Below, piece by piece: positions 1 through 6,510 of a stretch of DNA of 24,579 nt. The position numbers were made by a program, and so were the translations under genes. This stretch comes from SCSIO-59966 sp046566185. GTDB taxonomy: Bacteria > Actinomycetota > Actinomycetes > Actinomycetales > SCSIO-59966. How positions within the stretch are numbered: position 1 is the first letter of the stretch; each line of letters begins with the position of its first letter. Below the pieces are notes generated by a model that ran no database searches, was not told the origin of the DNA, and saw only the letters and a list, made by a program, of their open reading frames with translations. The DNA lies in contig JBKHXE010000008.1 in the NCBI GenBank assembly GCA_046566185.1, forward strand, positions 1 to 24,579. The letters run 5' to 3'.

Positions 1-146
1 GGGACCTCGCCGAGCTCCGTCGGTGCGGCAACTGCGAGTGGCGCAGCTGGTACTGCAACGACAATCAGGTCGCGCTGGTCGACGTCCTGTCGGCGGTGTC
101 GTCGTCCGGCTTGCCGCACGCGCCGCGCCGACGGCGGGCAAGCTAG
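1..146 (+). CDS. C-terminal end of an unidentified protein with Cys pairs (partial)
   Basis: The third reading frame is open from the window edge to a TAG at 144-146, giving 47 codons that lack a start. The visible tail contains RRCGNCEWRSWYC, a C-x2-C pair plus a third cysteine seven residues on, which could be part of a small metal-binding knuckle. It then runs into a basic end (PRRRRAS). No family is recognised. The next gene starts 84 bases downstream on the same strand. Codon usage is high-GC like its neighbours. It could also be chance open frame, since only 146 bases are visible; the cysteine spacing is the only argument for a real gene. Confidence 0.4.
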   Translation, partial: DLAELRRCGNCEWRSWYCNDNQVALVDVLSAVSSSGLPHAPRRRRAS

Positions 147-229
147 CAGACGGCATCCCGCTGGTACCGTCCCCAGCGTCATGGGGCACGTGACGTCGGG
201 GGCTCGGCGCGGGACGGGGATGACGACGG

Positions 230-1678
230 GTGGCTGTCCGCAAGGCATGGCGACGCCTTTCGTGGGCGAGACGCTACGAGCGCCGCCTGGCGGTGACCGA
301 CGCACTCGTCCTGCTGTGGGCGGTGCTCGGTGCGTACGTGACGCGCTTCGGCACGACCGACCATGCCGCGCTGCAGCTGGGCGGCACCACTCCGAGCTAC
401 CTGCTGATCTCGCTGGTGCTCGGGGTGGTCTGGTTCGCCGTCCTCACGGTGTTCGACACCCGCGACGCGCGCATCATCGGCGTCGGCGACGAGGAGTACC
501 GCCGAGTCGTCAGCGGCAGCCTCGGCCTGTTCGGCGCCATCGCGATCGTCGCGTACCTGGGCCGCATCGAGGTGGCCCGCGGCTTCCTGCTGCTGGCGCT
601 GCCGGCGGGCCTCGCGATGCTGCTGGTCAGCCGCTGGATGTGGCGCAAGTGGCTGCACCTGCAACGGCGCCACGACCGCTGGTCGGACCGTGTCGTCGTG
701 GTGGGCTCGACCCCGCACGTGCGCACCCTCGTCAAGGACCTCCAGCGCGAGAAGTACGCAGGCTACCACGTGGTCGGGTTGTGCGTCTCGGACGTCGACG
801 CCCAGGAGAGCCAGAACCTGCTCGACGAGCTGGCGGTGCCGGTGCTCGGTGACGCGACGGACGTCGTCCGGCTCGCCGACGAGGTGGACGCCGACGCGGT
901 CGCCGTGGCGAGCGTCGAGCGGTACCAGGCGCTGCGTGACCTGGGCTGGCAGCTCGAGGGCCGGGGCACCGACCTCGTCGTGGCCCCGAGTCTCGTGCAG
1001 GGGGCGGGCCCCCGCGTGCACACCCGGCCGGTCGGCGGCCTGGCGCTGCTGCACGTCGAGGCGCCGCGCTACGAGGGTGCGAACAAGGTCGGCAAGACGG
1101 TCTTCGACGTCCTGGTGGCGGGCGTCGGAGTCGTGCTGCTCAGCCCGGTGCTGCTGGCGATCGGCTTGCTCGTGCGGTTCAGCGACCAGGGCCCGATCCT
1201 GTACCGGCAGCAGCGAATCGGGTTGAACGGCAAGCCGTTCGACATGCTGAAGTTCCGCAGCATGGTGGTGGACGCCGACCAGCGGATTGCCGAGCTGATG
1301 AGCAACAACGAGGCGGCCGGCCCCCTGTTCAAGATGCGTGACGACCCACGCGTCACACGTGTGGGGCGGGTCCTGCGCCGGTACAGCCTCGACGAGCTGC
1401 CCCAGATGTTCAACGTGCTGAACCGCACGATGAGCCTGGTCGGCCCGAGGCCTCCGCTGCCGAGCGAGGTGGCGTCGTACGAGGACAGAGTGGCGCGACG
1501 TCTTCTCGTCCGACCCGGCATCACGGGCCTGTGGCAGGTCAGCGGCCGCTCGGACCTCTCCTGGGACGACAGCGTGCGGCTCGACCTCTTCTACGTCGAG
1601 AACTGGTCGATCACGCAGGACCTCATCATCCTGGCGAAGACGCTGCGCGCCGTCGTCAGCAGTCGCGGGGCCTACTGA
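230..1678 (+). CDS. Polyprenyl-phosphate sugar-1-phosphate transferase (WbaP-type initiating enzyme)
   Basis: This 482-residue membrane enzyme should transfer a hexose-1-phosphate from a nucleotide sugar to undecaprenyl phosphate, the first step of repeat-unit assembly on the inner membrane face. Four hydrophobic segments lie at about 22-39, 57-75, 97-110 and 117-134. A Rossmann-like CoA_binding_3 region follows (RVVVVGS at 154-160), then a fifth hydrophobic helix at 290-316 opens the catalytic bacterial sugar transferase domain. That domain shows KFRSM (341-345), the DELPQMFNVL motif with the catalytic Asp-Glu (388-389), GPRPPLP (405-411) and PGITGLWQVSGRS (429-441). Length is normal for the long, WbaP-like class. 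The start is GTG, preceded by a GGGGA-type ribosome site around 215-219. A perfect hairpin follows the stop. The sugar transferred (glucose, galactose or other) cannot be read from sequence. Confidence 0.95.
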   Translation: MAVRKAWRRLSWARRYERRLAVTDALVLLWAVLGAYVTRFGTTDHAALQLGGTTPSYLLISLVLGVVWFAVLTVFDTRDARIIGVGDEEYRRVVSGSLGLFGAIAIVAYLGRIEVARGFLLLALPAGLAMLLVSRWMWRKWLHLQRRHDRWSDRVVVVGSTPHVRTLVKDLQREKYAGYHVVGLCVSDVDAQESQNLLDELAVPVLGDATDVVRLADEVDADAVAVASVERYQALRDLGWQLEGRGTDLVVAPSLVQGAGPRVHTRPVGGLALLHVEAPRYEGANKVGKTVFDVLVAGVGVVLLSPVLLAIGLLVRFSDQGPILYRQQRIGLNGKPFDMLKFRSMVVDADQRIAELMSNNEAAGPLFKMRDDPRVTRVGRVLRRYSLDELPQMFNVLNRTMSLVGPRPPLPSEVASYEDRVARRLLVRPGITGLWQVSGRSDLSWDDSVRLDLFYVENWSITQDLIILAKTLRAVVSSRGAY

Positions 1679-1916
1679 GCGGTGCTGCCGACCCCGCTGG
1701 ACGCCGGCAGCACCGCTCGTTCCGGTCAGCCCCCTGGTTGCCGGGCTGGCCTTCGTAGCCCCTGAGGCCCGGCGCGTGCTGTCCGCCCTCCTGGCCGTTC
1801 TGCCCGGCCTGGTGACCCGGCTTGCCCTCGTAGCCGCGCAGGCCGGGAGCGGAGCCGGCGCTCGCAGCGGACGCCGGCGTCAGCCCGAGGGCGACGGCGG
1901 TGGCCGTGCGCCTCAT
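1656..1916 (-). CDS. Small secreted protein with two GLRGYEGxPG repeats
   Basis: An 86-residue frame begins at ATG 1916-1914 with an excellent ribosome site (GGAAGGAG, 7 bases upstream), which argues strongly for a real gene. The N-terminus (MRRTATAVALGLTPASAASA) resembles a short Sec signal peptide with an Ala-rich cleavage region near residue 20. The mature part is Gly/Gln-rich and carries two near-identical units, APGLRGYEGKPG (23-34) and APGLRGYEGQPG (48-59), 25 residues apart. The C-terminal 20 residues, including a Cys-Cys pair (69-70), are encoded through the opposite-strand terminator hairpin, and the frame overlaps the end of the sugar transferase gene by 23 bases. No family is recognised. 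It may be a secreted surface or matrix peptide; the extreme C-terminus could be incidental read-through of non-selected sequence. Confidence 0.7.
   Translation of the reverse strand: MRRTATAVALGLTPASAASAGSAPGLRGYEGKPGHQAGQNGQEGGQHAPGLRGYEGQPGNQGADRNERCCRRPAGSAAPLSRPRDC
1677..1718 (+). terminator. Perfect 14-bp inverted repeat after the sugar transferase
   Basis: GAGCGGTGCTGCCG (1677-1690) is exactly complementary to CGGCAGCACCGCTC (1705-1718), with a 14-base loop. It begins inside the stop codon of the upstream gene. There is no T-run, as is common for actinobacterial terminators. The same DNA encodes the C-terminus of the small protein on the opposite strand, so it may act on both strands. 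Confidence 0.8.
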
Positions 1917-1982
1917 GGTGTTGCTCCTTCCGTGACCGTCTCTGAATGGGATGAATCGGGCACTTCTCTCACTATCGCATCC

Positions 1983-2002
1983 TGACCGTGGAGCGACGGT
2001 CA
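1983..2002 (-). terminator. Short hairpin at the end of the kinase operon
   Basis: TGACCGT (1983-1989) pairs with ACGGTCA (1996-2002) around a 6-base loop, directly overlapping the stop codon of the small membrane protein gene. A further copy of TGACCGTC lies at about 1933. The stem is only 7 bp and has no T-run, so a weak terminator or an operator half-site for the next gene are both possible. Confidence 0.4.
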
Positions 2003-2158
2003 GAGGGCCGCGGTCGCCACGAGGTAACCGCCGATCAGGGCCAGCAGACAGCCGAGCATGATGAGCGCCCAGTCGCCGGTCCGGTAGCGGCGCCGACCGT
2101 CCCGGTGGCGCACCGGCTGGCGCCCCTCGCCGTCCGAGTCCTGCCAGGGGTAGCTCAT
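2000..2158 (-). CDS. 52-residue single-pass membrane protein coupled to the kinase gene
   Basis: The frame runs from ATG (2158-2156) to TGA (2002-2000). It starts within the stop of the upstream kinase gene as ATGA, the classic arrangement for translational coupling. The first 30 residues are polar and Arg-rich (QPVRHRDGRRRYRTGDW), then one hydrophobic segment (31-52, ALIMLGCLLALIGGYLVATAAL) ends the protein. The positive-inside rule predicts a cytoplasmic N-terminus and an almost absent extracellular tail. No family is recognised. Its tight linkage suggests a role with the chain-length kinase, for example as a membrane partner or stabiliser, but this is inference only. Confidence 0.75.
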   Translation of the reverse strand: MSYPWQDSDGEGRQPVRHRDGRRRYRTGDWALIMLGCLLALIGGYLVATAAL

Positions 2159-3582
2159 CGCCGTGCCCTCCGAGGTGAGGCGTGGGAGCGACCGGACGGC
2201 GGCGGCGAGCCGGTCGACTTCTCGTCGTACGAGGCGTACCCGTAGGAGTAGTACGAGTACGCGTCGGGCCCCTTGGTCGGCAGCAGGTTGAGGACCACGC
2301 CGAGCACCCGAGCGCCGACCGTCTCGAGGTTCGACAGCGCCTTGCCGAGCTGGTCGCGGTTGACCTTCTGCGATCCGACGATGACGACGGCGCCGTCGGC
2401 GAGCTTGGCCAGGACGGCGGCGTCCGTGACCGGCAGCAGCGGCGGCGCGTCGATGATGACGACGTCGAAGGTGTCCTCGAGCCGGCGCAGGAGCTTGTCC
2501 ATCGCGGCGGAGCCGAGCAGCTCGGAGGGGTTGGGGGGCACCTGGCCCGACGGCAGCAGGTAGAGCTCGTTGCGGCCCCAGGGCTGCAGCACGTCGTCCA
2601 GGTCCGCCTGGCCGATGAGCACGGTGGTCAGGCCGACGGAGCGGTCGACGCCCATGTAATCGGTGACCTTCGGGCGACGCAGGTCAGCCTCGACGAGGCA
2701 CACGCGGGTGCCCGCGGCGGCCATGGTGATGGCGAGGTTGGCCACCGTGGTGCTCTTGCCCTCGCCGGGTACCGAGGAGGTGACGACGATCGAGCGTGGG
2801 TGGTTGGCGACGTCCACGAACTGCAGGTTGGTGCGTAGCTGACGGAACGCCTCCGAGCGGGTCGACTGGGGACTGGCCTGCACGATGAGCGGCCGGGAGG
2901 GCGCCTCCTCGTCCCAGGCGATGCCGCCGAGGACGCTGGCGTCGGTGACCTGGCGGACGTCGTCCTCACCCCGCACGCTCGTGTCCAGCGTCTCGCGCAG
3001 GACGGCGGCGCCGATGCCGAGCGCGAGGCCGACGAGCAGGCCGAGGGCGAGGTTCAGCCGCAGGTCGGGAGAGACCGGAGCGCTGGGAGGGTCGGCCGGG
3101 TCGACGGTGGAGATTCGCACCGGGGAGCGGCCGTCTGCACCCGGTTCCTCGAGCTGGCCGGCGGCCAGCTCGGCGAAGGCAGCCCCGACGGCGTTCGCGA
3201 TGGCAGCGGCCTGCTCCGGTGACTCGTCGCGCACCGACACGTTGATGAGCACGGTGTCGAGCGGCGCCTCGGCGCTCACCTGCTGAGCGAGCTGGGCGGG
3301 CGTGACGTCCAGGTCGAGATCGTCGATGACGGGCTGCAGGACGGCCGGCGTGTTCATGATCGTCGCGTACGACTTGACCCGCTGCTGGGTGAAGTTGGAT
3401 CCCTGCAGCAGCTCCCCGGCGCTGCCGGAGGCCTGGGTCGAGACGAACAGCTGGGTTCGCGCCTCGTACTGCGGCGTGGCGAGCAGGGACGCCGCCACGG
3501 CTCCGGCCACGGCCAGCACGGCGAGCAGCACGATGAAGCGCCATCGCTTGCGCAGCACGCGGATGTAGTCACGCAGTTCCAC
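2155..3582 (-). CDS. Polysaccharide co-polymerase fused to a BY-type tyrosine kinase (Wzc/CpsCD-like)
   Basis: This 475-residue protein controls polysaccharide chain length and export by cycles of tyrosine autophosphorylation. The N-terminal Wzz-type domain starts with a helix at 16-35; an extracellular region follows, then a Pro-rich stretch (DPADPPSAPVSPD) leading into the second helix at 174-195. The cytoplasmic ATPase has Walker A SSVPGEGKST (269-278), a Walker A' region VCLVEADLRRP (294-304, with Glu-Ala-Asp instead of the usual Asp-x-Asp) and Walker B VVIIDAPP (374-381). A Tyr cluster follows at 442, 444, 445, 447, 449 and 452. I chose GTG at 3582 because it has a GGGGGAAAGG ribosome site and begins in the conserved MELRDYIRVLRKRW; an ATG at 3642 would add 20 atypical residues with poor spacing. 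No partner phosphatase is seen in the window. Confidence 0.95.
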   Translation of the reverse strand: MELRDYIRVLRKRWRFIVLLAVLAVAGAVAASLLATPQYEARTQLFVSTQASGSAGELLQGSNFTQQRVKSYATIMNTPAVLQPVIDDLDLDVTPAQLAQQVSAEAPLDTVLINVSVRDESPEQAAAIANAVGAAFAELAAGQLEEPGADGRSPVRISTVDPADPPSAPVSPDLRLNLALGLLVGLALGIGAAVLRETLDTSVRGEDDVRQVTDASVLGGIAWDEEAPSRPLIVQASPQSTRSEAFRQLRTNLQFVDVANHPRSIVVTSSVPGEGKSTTVANLAITMAAAGTRVCLVEADLRRPKVTDYMGVDRSVGLTTVLIGQADLDDVLQPWGRNELYLLPSGQVPPNPSELLGSAAMDKLLRRLEDTFDVVIIDAPPLLPVTDAAVLAKLADGAVVIVGSQKVNRDQLGKALSNLETVGARVLGVVLNLLPTKGPDAYSYYSYGYASYDEKSTGSPPPSGRSHASPRRARR

Positions 3583-3691
3583 GCGTCTCGCCTTTCCCCC
3601 GGTCAGGGTGCACCCGCGCCGCCCGCCGGCGGCTTCGGTCATCCTGTCAGATGGTGCGAAGCGGACGCGCGACCCGCGGGTCTCGGCCGGG

Positions 3692-3736
3692 CGACGGCAA
3701 GGGGGCCGTCGGAGGCCTCCCGGCTACCATCGGCGC
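3692..3736 (+). promoter_or_regulatory. Two adjacent dyads and a probable -10 for a leaderless transcript
   Basis: CGACGGC (3692-3698) and GCCGTCG (3705-3711) form a 7-bp inverted repeat, followed at once by the palindrome GGAGGCCTCC (3711-3720). A TACCAT hexamer (3725-3730) fits the actinobacterial TANNNT -10, with its last base 7 bases before the ATG at 3737, which itself has no ribosome site. No convincing -35 is visible. The dyads would place an operator just upstream of the -10. Confidence 0.45.
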
Positions 3737-3838
3737 ATGCTCGAAGTGGTCTACACGTCGCTCCTCGTGCTCTCCGCCCTCGTCATCGGGTGGTTCAGCG
3801 TCTACGCGGTGTACAAGCTGTTCAAGGGCCAGCGCTAA
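3737..3838 (+). CDS. 33-residue single-pass membrane peptide upstream of nitrobindin
   Basis: The frame MLEVVYTSLLVLSALVIGWFSVYAVYKLFKGQR is almost entirely one membrane helix (about 4-27) with a short basic tail (KLFKGQR), so the C-terminus should face the cytoplasm. It stops at TAA 3836-3838 and the next gene starts immediately at GTG 3839, so the two are surely co-translated. The start lacks a Shine-Dalgarno site and lies 7 bases after a TACCAT box, consistent with leaderless translation. To my recollection, similar tiny hydrophobic proteins precede FABP-type genes in other actinomycetes; function unknown. Confidence 0.7.
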   Translation: MLEVVYTSLLVLSALVIGWFSVYAVYKLFKGQR

Positions 3839-4384
3839 GTGCCCATCGAGATCAGCACCGACACCCCGCCCGCGCTCGTGCCGCTGGCGTTCCTGCTCGG
3901 CCGCTGGGAGGGCGCCGGGGTCGTCGGTTACCCGACGATGGACGAGGTCCGCTTCGGGCAGGAGATCGAGTTCCGGCACGACGGCCGGCCGTTCCTGCAC
4001 TACCGGTCGCAGACGTGGCTGCTGGACGACGAGGGCAACCAGGTGCGCCCGCTGGCGTCGGAGTCCGGGTACTGGCGAGTGCCGCAGGGACCGAGCGAGC
4101 CGGCGCACGAGCAGACCAGCCCGGAGGCGCAGCAGCCGGGCACGGACGTCGAGGTGCTGCTGGCGCACCCGACCGGCTTCGTGGAGATCTACCTGGGTCG
4201 CGTGGCCGGTCCGCGCATCGACCTGGTCACGGACATGGTGGCCCGCACGAGCACCGCGAAGGAGTACACCGCCGCGCAGCGGATGTACGGCCTCGTCGAG
4301 GGCGACCTCATGTGGGTGATGGACATGGCGGCGGTCGGTCACGAGCTGCAGCCGCACGCGTCGGCCCGGCTGAAGCGGGTCTGA
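3839..4384 (+). CDS. Nitrobindin-type FABP family protein (putative peroxynitrite isomerase)
   Basis: This 181-residue protein matches the actinobacterial FABP-like/nitrobindin family (formerly DUF1794, THAP4-like), ten-stranded beta-barrels that bind ferric haem and isomerise peroxynitrite to nitrate. The hallmark barrel opening LGRWEGAG is at residues 20-27. The C-terminal signature GHELQPHASARL (167-178) carries His168 and His173, one of which is the likely haem ligand by family analogy. There is no signal peptide, so the protein is cytosolic. GTG at 3839 directly abuts the preceding TAA, and the following gene starts 10 bases after the stop. A His-free insertion rich in Glu/Gln/Pro (about 85-101) is a probable surface loop. 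The gene looks like conserved chromosomal background rather than part of polysaccharide synthesis. Confidence 0.92.
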   Translation: MPIEISTDTPPALVPLAFLLGRWEGAGVVGYPTMDEVRFGQEIEFRHDGRPFLHYRSQTWLLDDEGNQVRPLASESGYWRVPQGPSEPAHEQTSPEAQQPGTDVEVLLAHPTGFVEIYLGRVAGPRIDLVTDMVARTSTAKEYTAAQRMYGLVEGDLMWVMDMAAVGHELQPHASARLKRV

Positions 4385-4394
4385 GGCCGCGCCG

Positions 4395-4979
4395 ATGTCG
4401 AAGGTTCTCGGGGTGCTGGTCCTGCTGCTGCTCGCCGTCGCCGCGTGGGTGGGGGTGCGCGGCTACCTCGCCTACGGCCATGCCCGGGACGCCGCGGACG
4501 GGCTGGCTGCCGTCCAGTCGGCCGTCGCCGACGGCGACGTGGAGACCGCGCGCGGCGAGCTGGCCGGCGTCCAGGACGACACGGGGGCCACCGTCCGGCT
4601 GACGTCTGACCCGGTGTGGCGTTCGCTCGCCGCCTTCCCCTTCGGCGGGCAGAACCTCGCGGCGGTGTCGACGGCCGCCGCGGCGGCGGACGACGTCACG
4701 ACCGGCGGGCTGCCCGCGCTCATCGACGCGGCCGAGGGGCTGAGGGAGTTCGGCTCCTCGCTGCGGTCCGGCGACCTCGACCCCGAGGCGCTGCAGTCGA
4801 CGGTGGACGGCGTGGAGCGGCTGGACGCGTCGCTCACCCGGGCGCAGGCCGACATCGAGGCGATCGACCGGCGTTACCTGCTGCCGCAGGTGGAGCAGGC
4901 GCTGGACGAGCTCGCGTCGTCGGTGGACGTCGCGGCGCAGGCGCGTGAGGCGATCGCCGGCCAGCTGCCGGCGAGGTGA
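4395..4979 (+). CDS. Stand-alone N-terminal region of a DUF4012-type protein
   Basis: The 194-residue product has an N-terminal membrane anchor (4-24) and an Ala-rich, helical extracellular part. It aligns co-linearly with the first 200 or so residues of the DUF4012 protein encoded at 6511-8301: compare DPVWRSLAAFPFGGQNL here with GPLWAAARVLPLVGDDV there, and TTGGLPALIDA with AQRALPPAVEA. It stops just before the conserved core that opens YLVLFQNNAEVRATGG in the longer protein. It is therefore either a genuine short paralogue or a truncated copy. ATG 4395 is 10 bases after the nitrobindin stop, with weak GAGG pairing. Its stop is only 7 bases from the stop of the convergent endonuclease gene. 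Function unknown; probably sits at the membrane. Confidence 0.8.
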   Translation: MSKVLGVLVLLLLAVAAWVGVRGYLAYGHARDAADGLAAVQSAVADGDVETARGELAGVQDDTGATVRLTSDPVWRSLAAFPFGGQNLAAVSTAAAAADDVTTGGLPALIDAAEGLREFGSSLRSGDLDPEALQSTVDGVERLDASLTRAQADIEAIDRRYLLPQVEQALDELASSVDVAAQAREAIAGQLPAR

Positions 4980-4986
4980 GGCAGAG

Positions 4987-6387
4987 CTATCCCGAGTCGC
5001 CGGGGGCAGGTGGCTCGGGCCCGTGATGCCACAGGCGCTGCGCGAGGGCGGTGGCCTCGGCCATCGCGGTGTGCACCGTGTTGCGGATCGGTCTCTGCCC
5101 GGGGTCGAGGTGCCGTGGCGGGATGAACCAGGGCACCTCGTGGCGCATCTCGATGACCCACTCGCCGCAGTGGACGATGGTGTGGTGACGCGGGCAGAGC
5201 AGCACCAGGTTGCGCAGCACCGTCCGGCCGCCGCGGGACCACATCTCAACGTGGTGCGCCTCGCACCAGGACGGTGGGGCCGAGCACCCGGGATAGGCGC
5301 AGCCGCCGTCGCGGGCCGCGAGGGCGCGGCGCATGGCGCGGTTGGCGAGCCGGCCCGGGTCGCGCATCTCGACGATGGCGCCCTTGCTGTCGAGGACGAC
5401 GATCTGCAGGACGGCGTCGCAGGCGACGCGCTGTAGCAGGCCGGGGGAGATCACGCCGCCGCCCTCGCAGGTGGCCAGTCCGGGCGGGGTCGCGCCGCTG
5501 CCCGGGACCCACGAGATCTGGTCGACCGTCGCGTGCACCACCAGGCGCGGCGGCTCACCGATCCGCGTGCCGACGTCCGGGTGCGACGCCGCCAGCCGCG
5601 CCATCTCGACGAGCGCGTCGGCGGTGCGCTGCTCCGGGGTGCGGGCGTCGACCTCGGTGCCGACGAGGCTCAGCTGGTCGCCGTCCCCGGCGGGGCGGGT
5701 GGGCGCCGCGAGGTGGTCGAGCACCGTCTTGAACAGCAGGCCGCCCTCCCCGGCGAGCTGCCCGCTGACCTGCACCATGCCGGTGGCGTCCCTCCAGGCG
5801 ACGGCCTGCTGGCGCTCGTGCGCGAAGGGGTCGAGCCGGTCCTCGCGGGCCGGTGCCAGCACGGCGGCGACCTGGCTGGCCAGCAGGCGGAAGTCCTTCG
5901 CGGTGAAGGTGCGGGCGTTCTTGGCGAACGACGCGTCGATCTCGGCGCGGTGGGCGCTGACGAGGTGGGTGGGCAGCTTCGTCAGCGCCTGCCGTGCGAC
6001 GTCCACGTGCTGGGGCGACACCTCGCCCCGGGCCAGGGCCGTGCCCAGCTGCCGCAGGTCGCCGTCCTCGACGTCCACCAGCCTGGCGTTCTCGATGTCG
6101 GCGCGGGCCCGGCCACCGGTGACGTGCAGGTTCTCCTGCATCCAGGCCTGGGTCGCGCTGCCCACGCGGGTGCCGTCGTCCCGGCTGGCGGAGGCGCGGA
6201 CCAGCGCGAGGCGGCTCGCCTCCAGCGCGTGCCCCAGTCGGGTCGTCTCGGCGAGGGCGGCCCGCACCTCGTCCTGGGAACGGGACCACAGCCTGGCCCC
6301 GGCGAGGGTGTCCACGGCCTTCCGCAGCAGGGCCAGACCGCGGTCCAGGTCGTGGACCGCGGGTCCGGCGCCACCGCTGCTCTGCAT
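4987..6387 (-). CDS. DUF222 / HNH endonuclease domain protein (13E12 repeat type)
   Basis: The 466-residue protein has the two-part plan of actinobacterial DUF222-HNH proteins: a long helical DUF222 region (about 10-330) and a C-terminal HNH nuclease fold. The HNH part shows C363-x4-C368, then CEAHHVEMWSRGG with His378-His379, a conserved Asn in LRNLVLLCPRHH (about 392-402) and VH at 405-406; these would bind the metal and the scissile phosphate. These proteins are multicopy in many actinomycetes and in M. tuberculosis form the 13E12 family, some of it associated with a repetitive element. The frame is open far upstream, antisense to the next gene, but ATG 6387 is the sensible start: it precedes the conserved N-terminus and lies just after a TATGTT -10-like box and an SOS-like operator. 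It is flanked by two DUF4012-type genes. Confidence 0.93.
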   Translation of the reverse strand: MQSSGGAGPAVHDLDRGLALLRKAVDTLAGARLWSRSQDEVRAALAETTRLGHALEASRLALVRASASRDDGTRVGSATQAWMQENLHVTGGRARADIENARLVDVEDGDLRQLGTALARGEVSPQHVDVARQALTKLPTHLVSAHRAEIDASFAKNARTFTAKDFRLLASQVAAVLAPAREDRLDPFAHERQQAVAWRDATGMVQVSGQLAGEGGLLFKTVLDHLAAPTRPAGDGDQLSLVGTEVDARTPEQRTADALVEMARLAASHPDVGTRIGEPPRLVVHATVDQISWVPGSGATPPGLATCEGGGVISPGLLQRVACDAVLQIVVLDSKGAIVEMRDPGRLANRAMRRALAARDGGCAYPGCSAPPSWCEAHHVEMWSRGGRTVLRNLVLLCPRHHTIVHCGEWVIEMRHEVPWFIPPRHLDPGQRPIRNTVHTAMAEATALAQRLWHHGPEPPAPGDSG

Positions 6388-6390
6388 GGG

Positions 6391-6406
6391 TCGAACATAG
6401 GTACGA
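6391..6406 (-). promoter_or_regulatory. Near-consensus LexA (SOS) box overlapping a -10 element
   Basis: TCGAACATAGGTACGA matches the mycobacterial/actinobacterial SOS box TCGAAC-N4-GTTCGA at 11 of 12 defined positions (GTACGA instead of GTTCGA). On the minus strand the hexamer TATGTT (6399-6394) lies 6 bases before the endonuclease ATG, as expected for a leaderless promoter. A repressor here would cover the -10. Confidence 0.6.
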
Positions 6407-6510
6407 CCACTGACGGGTGGTCGATCGTCCACAGGCTCGGCCGGTGATGGCTCGACCCGCGCCGTCCACAGGGTGAGGTCGCACATTTGCCCCGATAGGG
6501 TCAGCGGCCG

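Noticed and set aside
179..1054. Minus-strand open frame opposite the sugar transferase
   Set aside because: Composition is typical of an antisense frame in GC-rich DNA and the sense strand has all family motifs.
1988..2245. 85-codon plus-strand frame opposite the small coupled membrane protein
   Set aside because: It overlaps the kinase gene end and has no hydrophobic or domain pattern, whereas the minus frame has an ATGA-coupled start and a clear membrane helix.
3583..3642. ATG start 20 codons upstream of the kinase
   Set aside because: The added residues do not resemble the family N-terminus and the spacing to a ribosome site is poor; GTG 3582 has GGGGGAAAGG at good distance.
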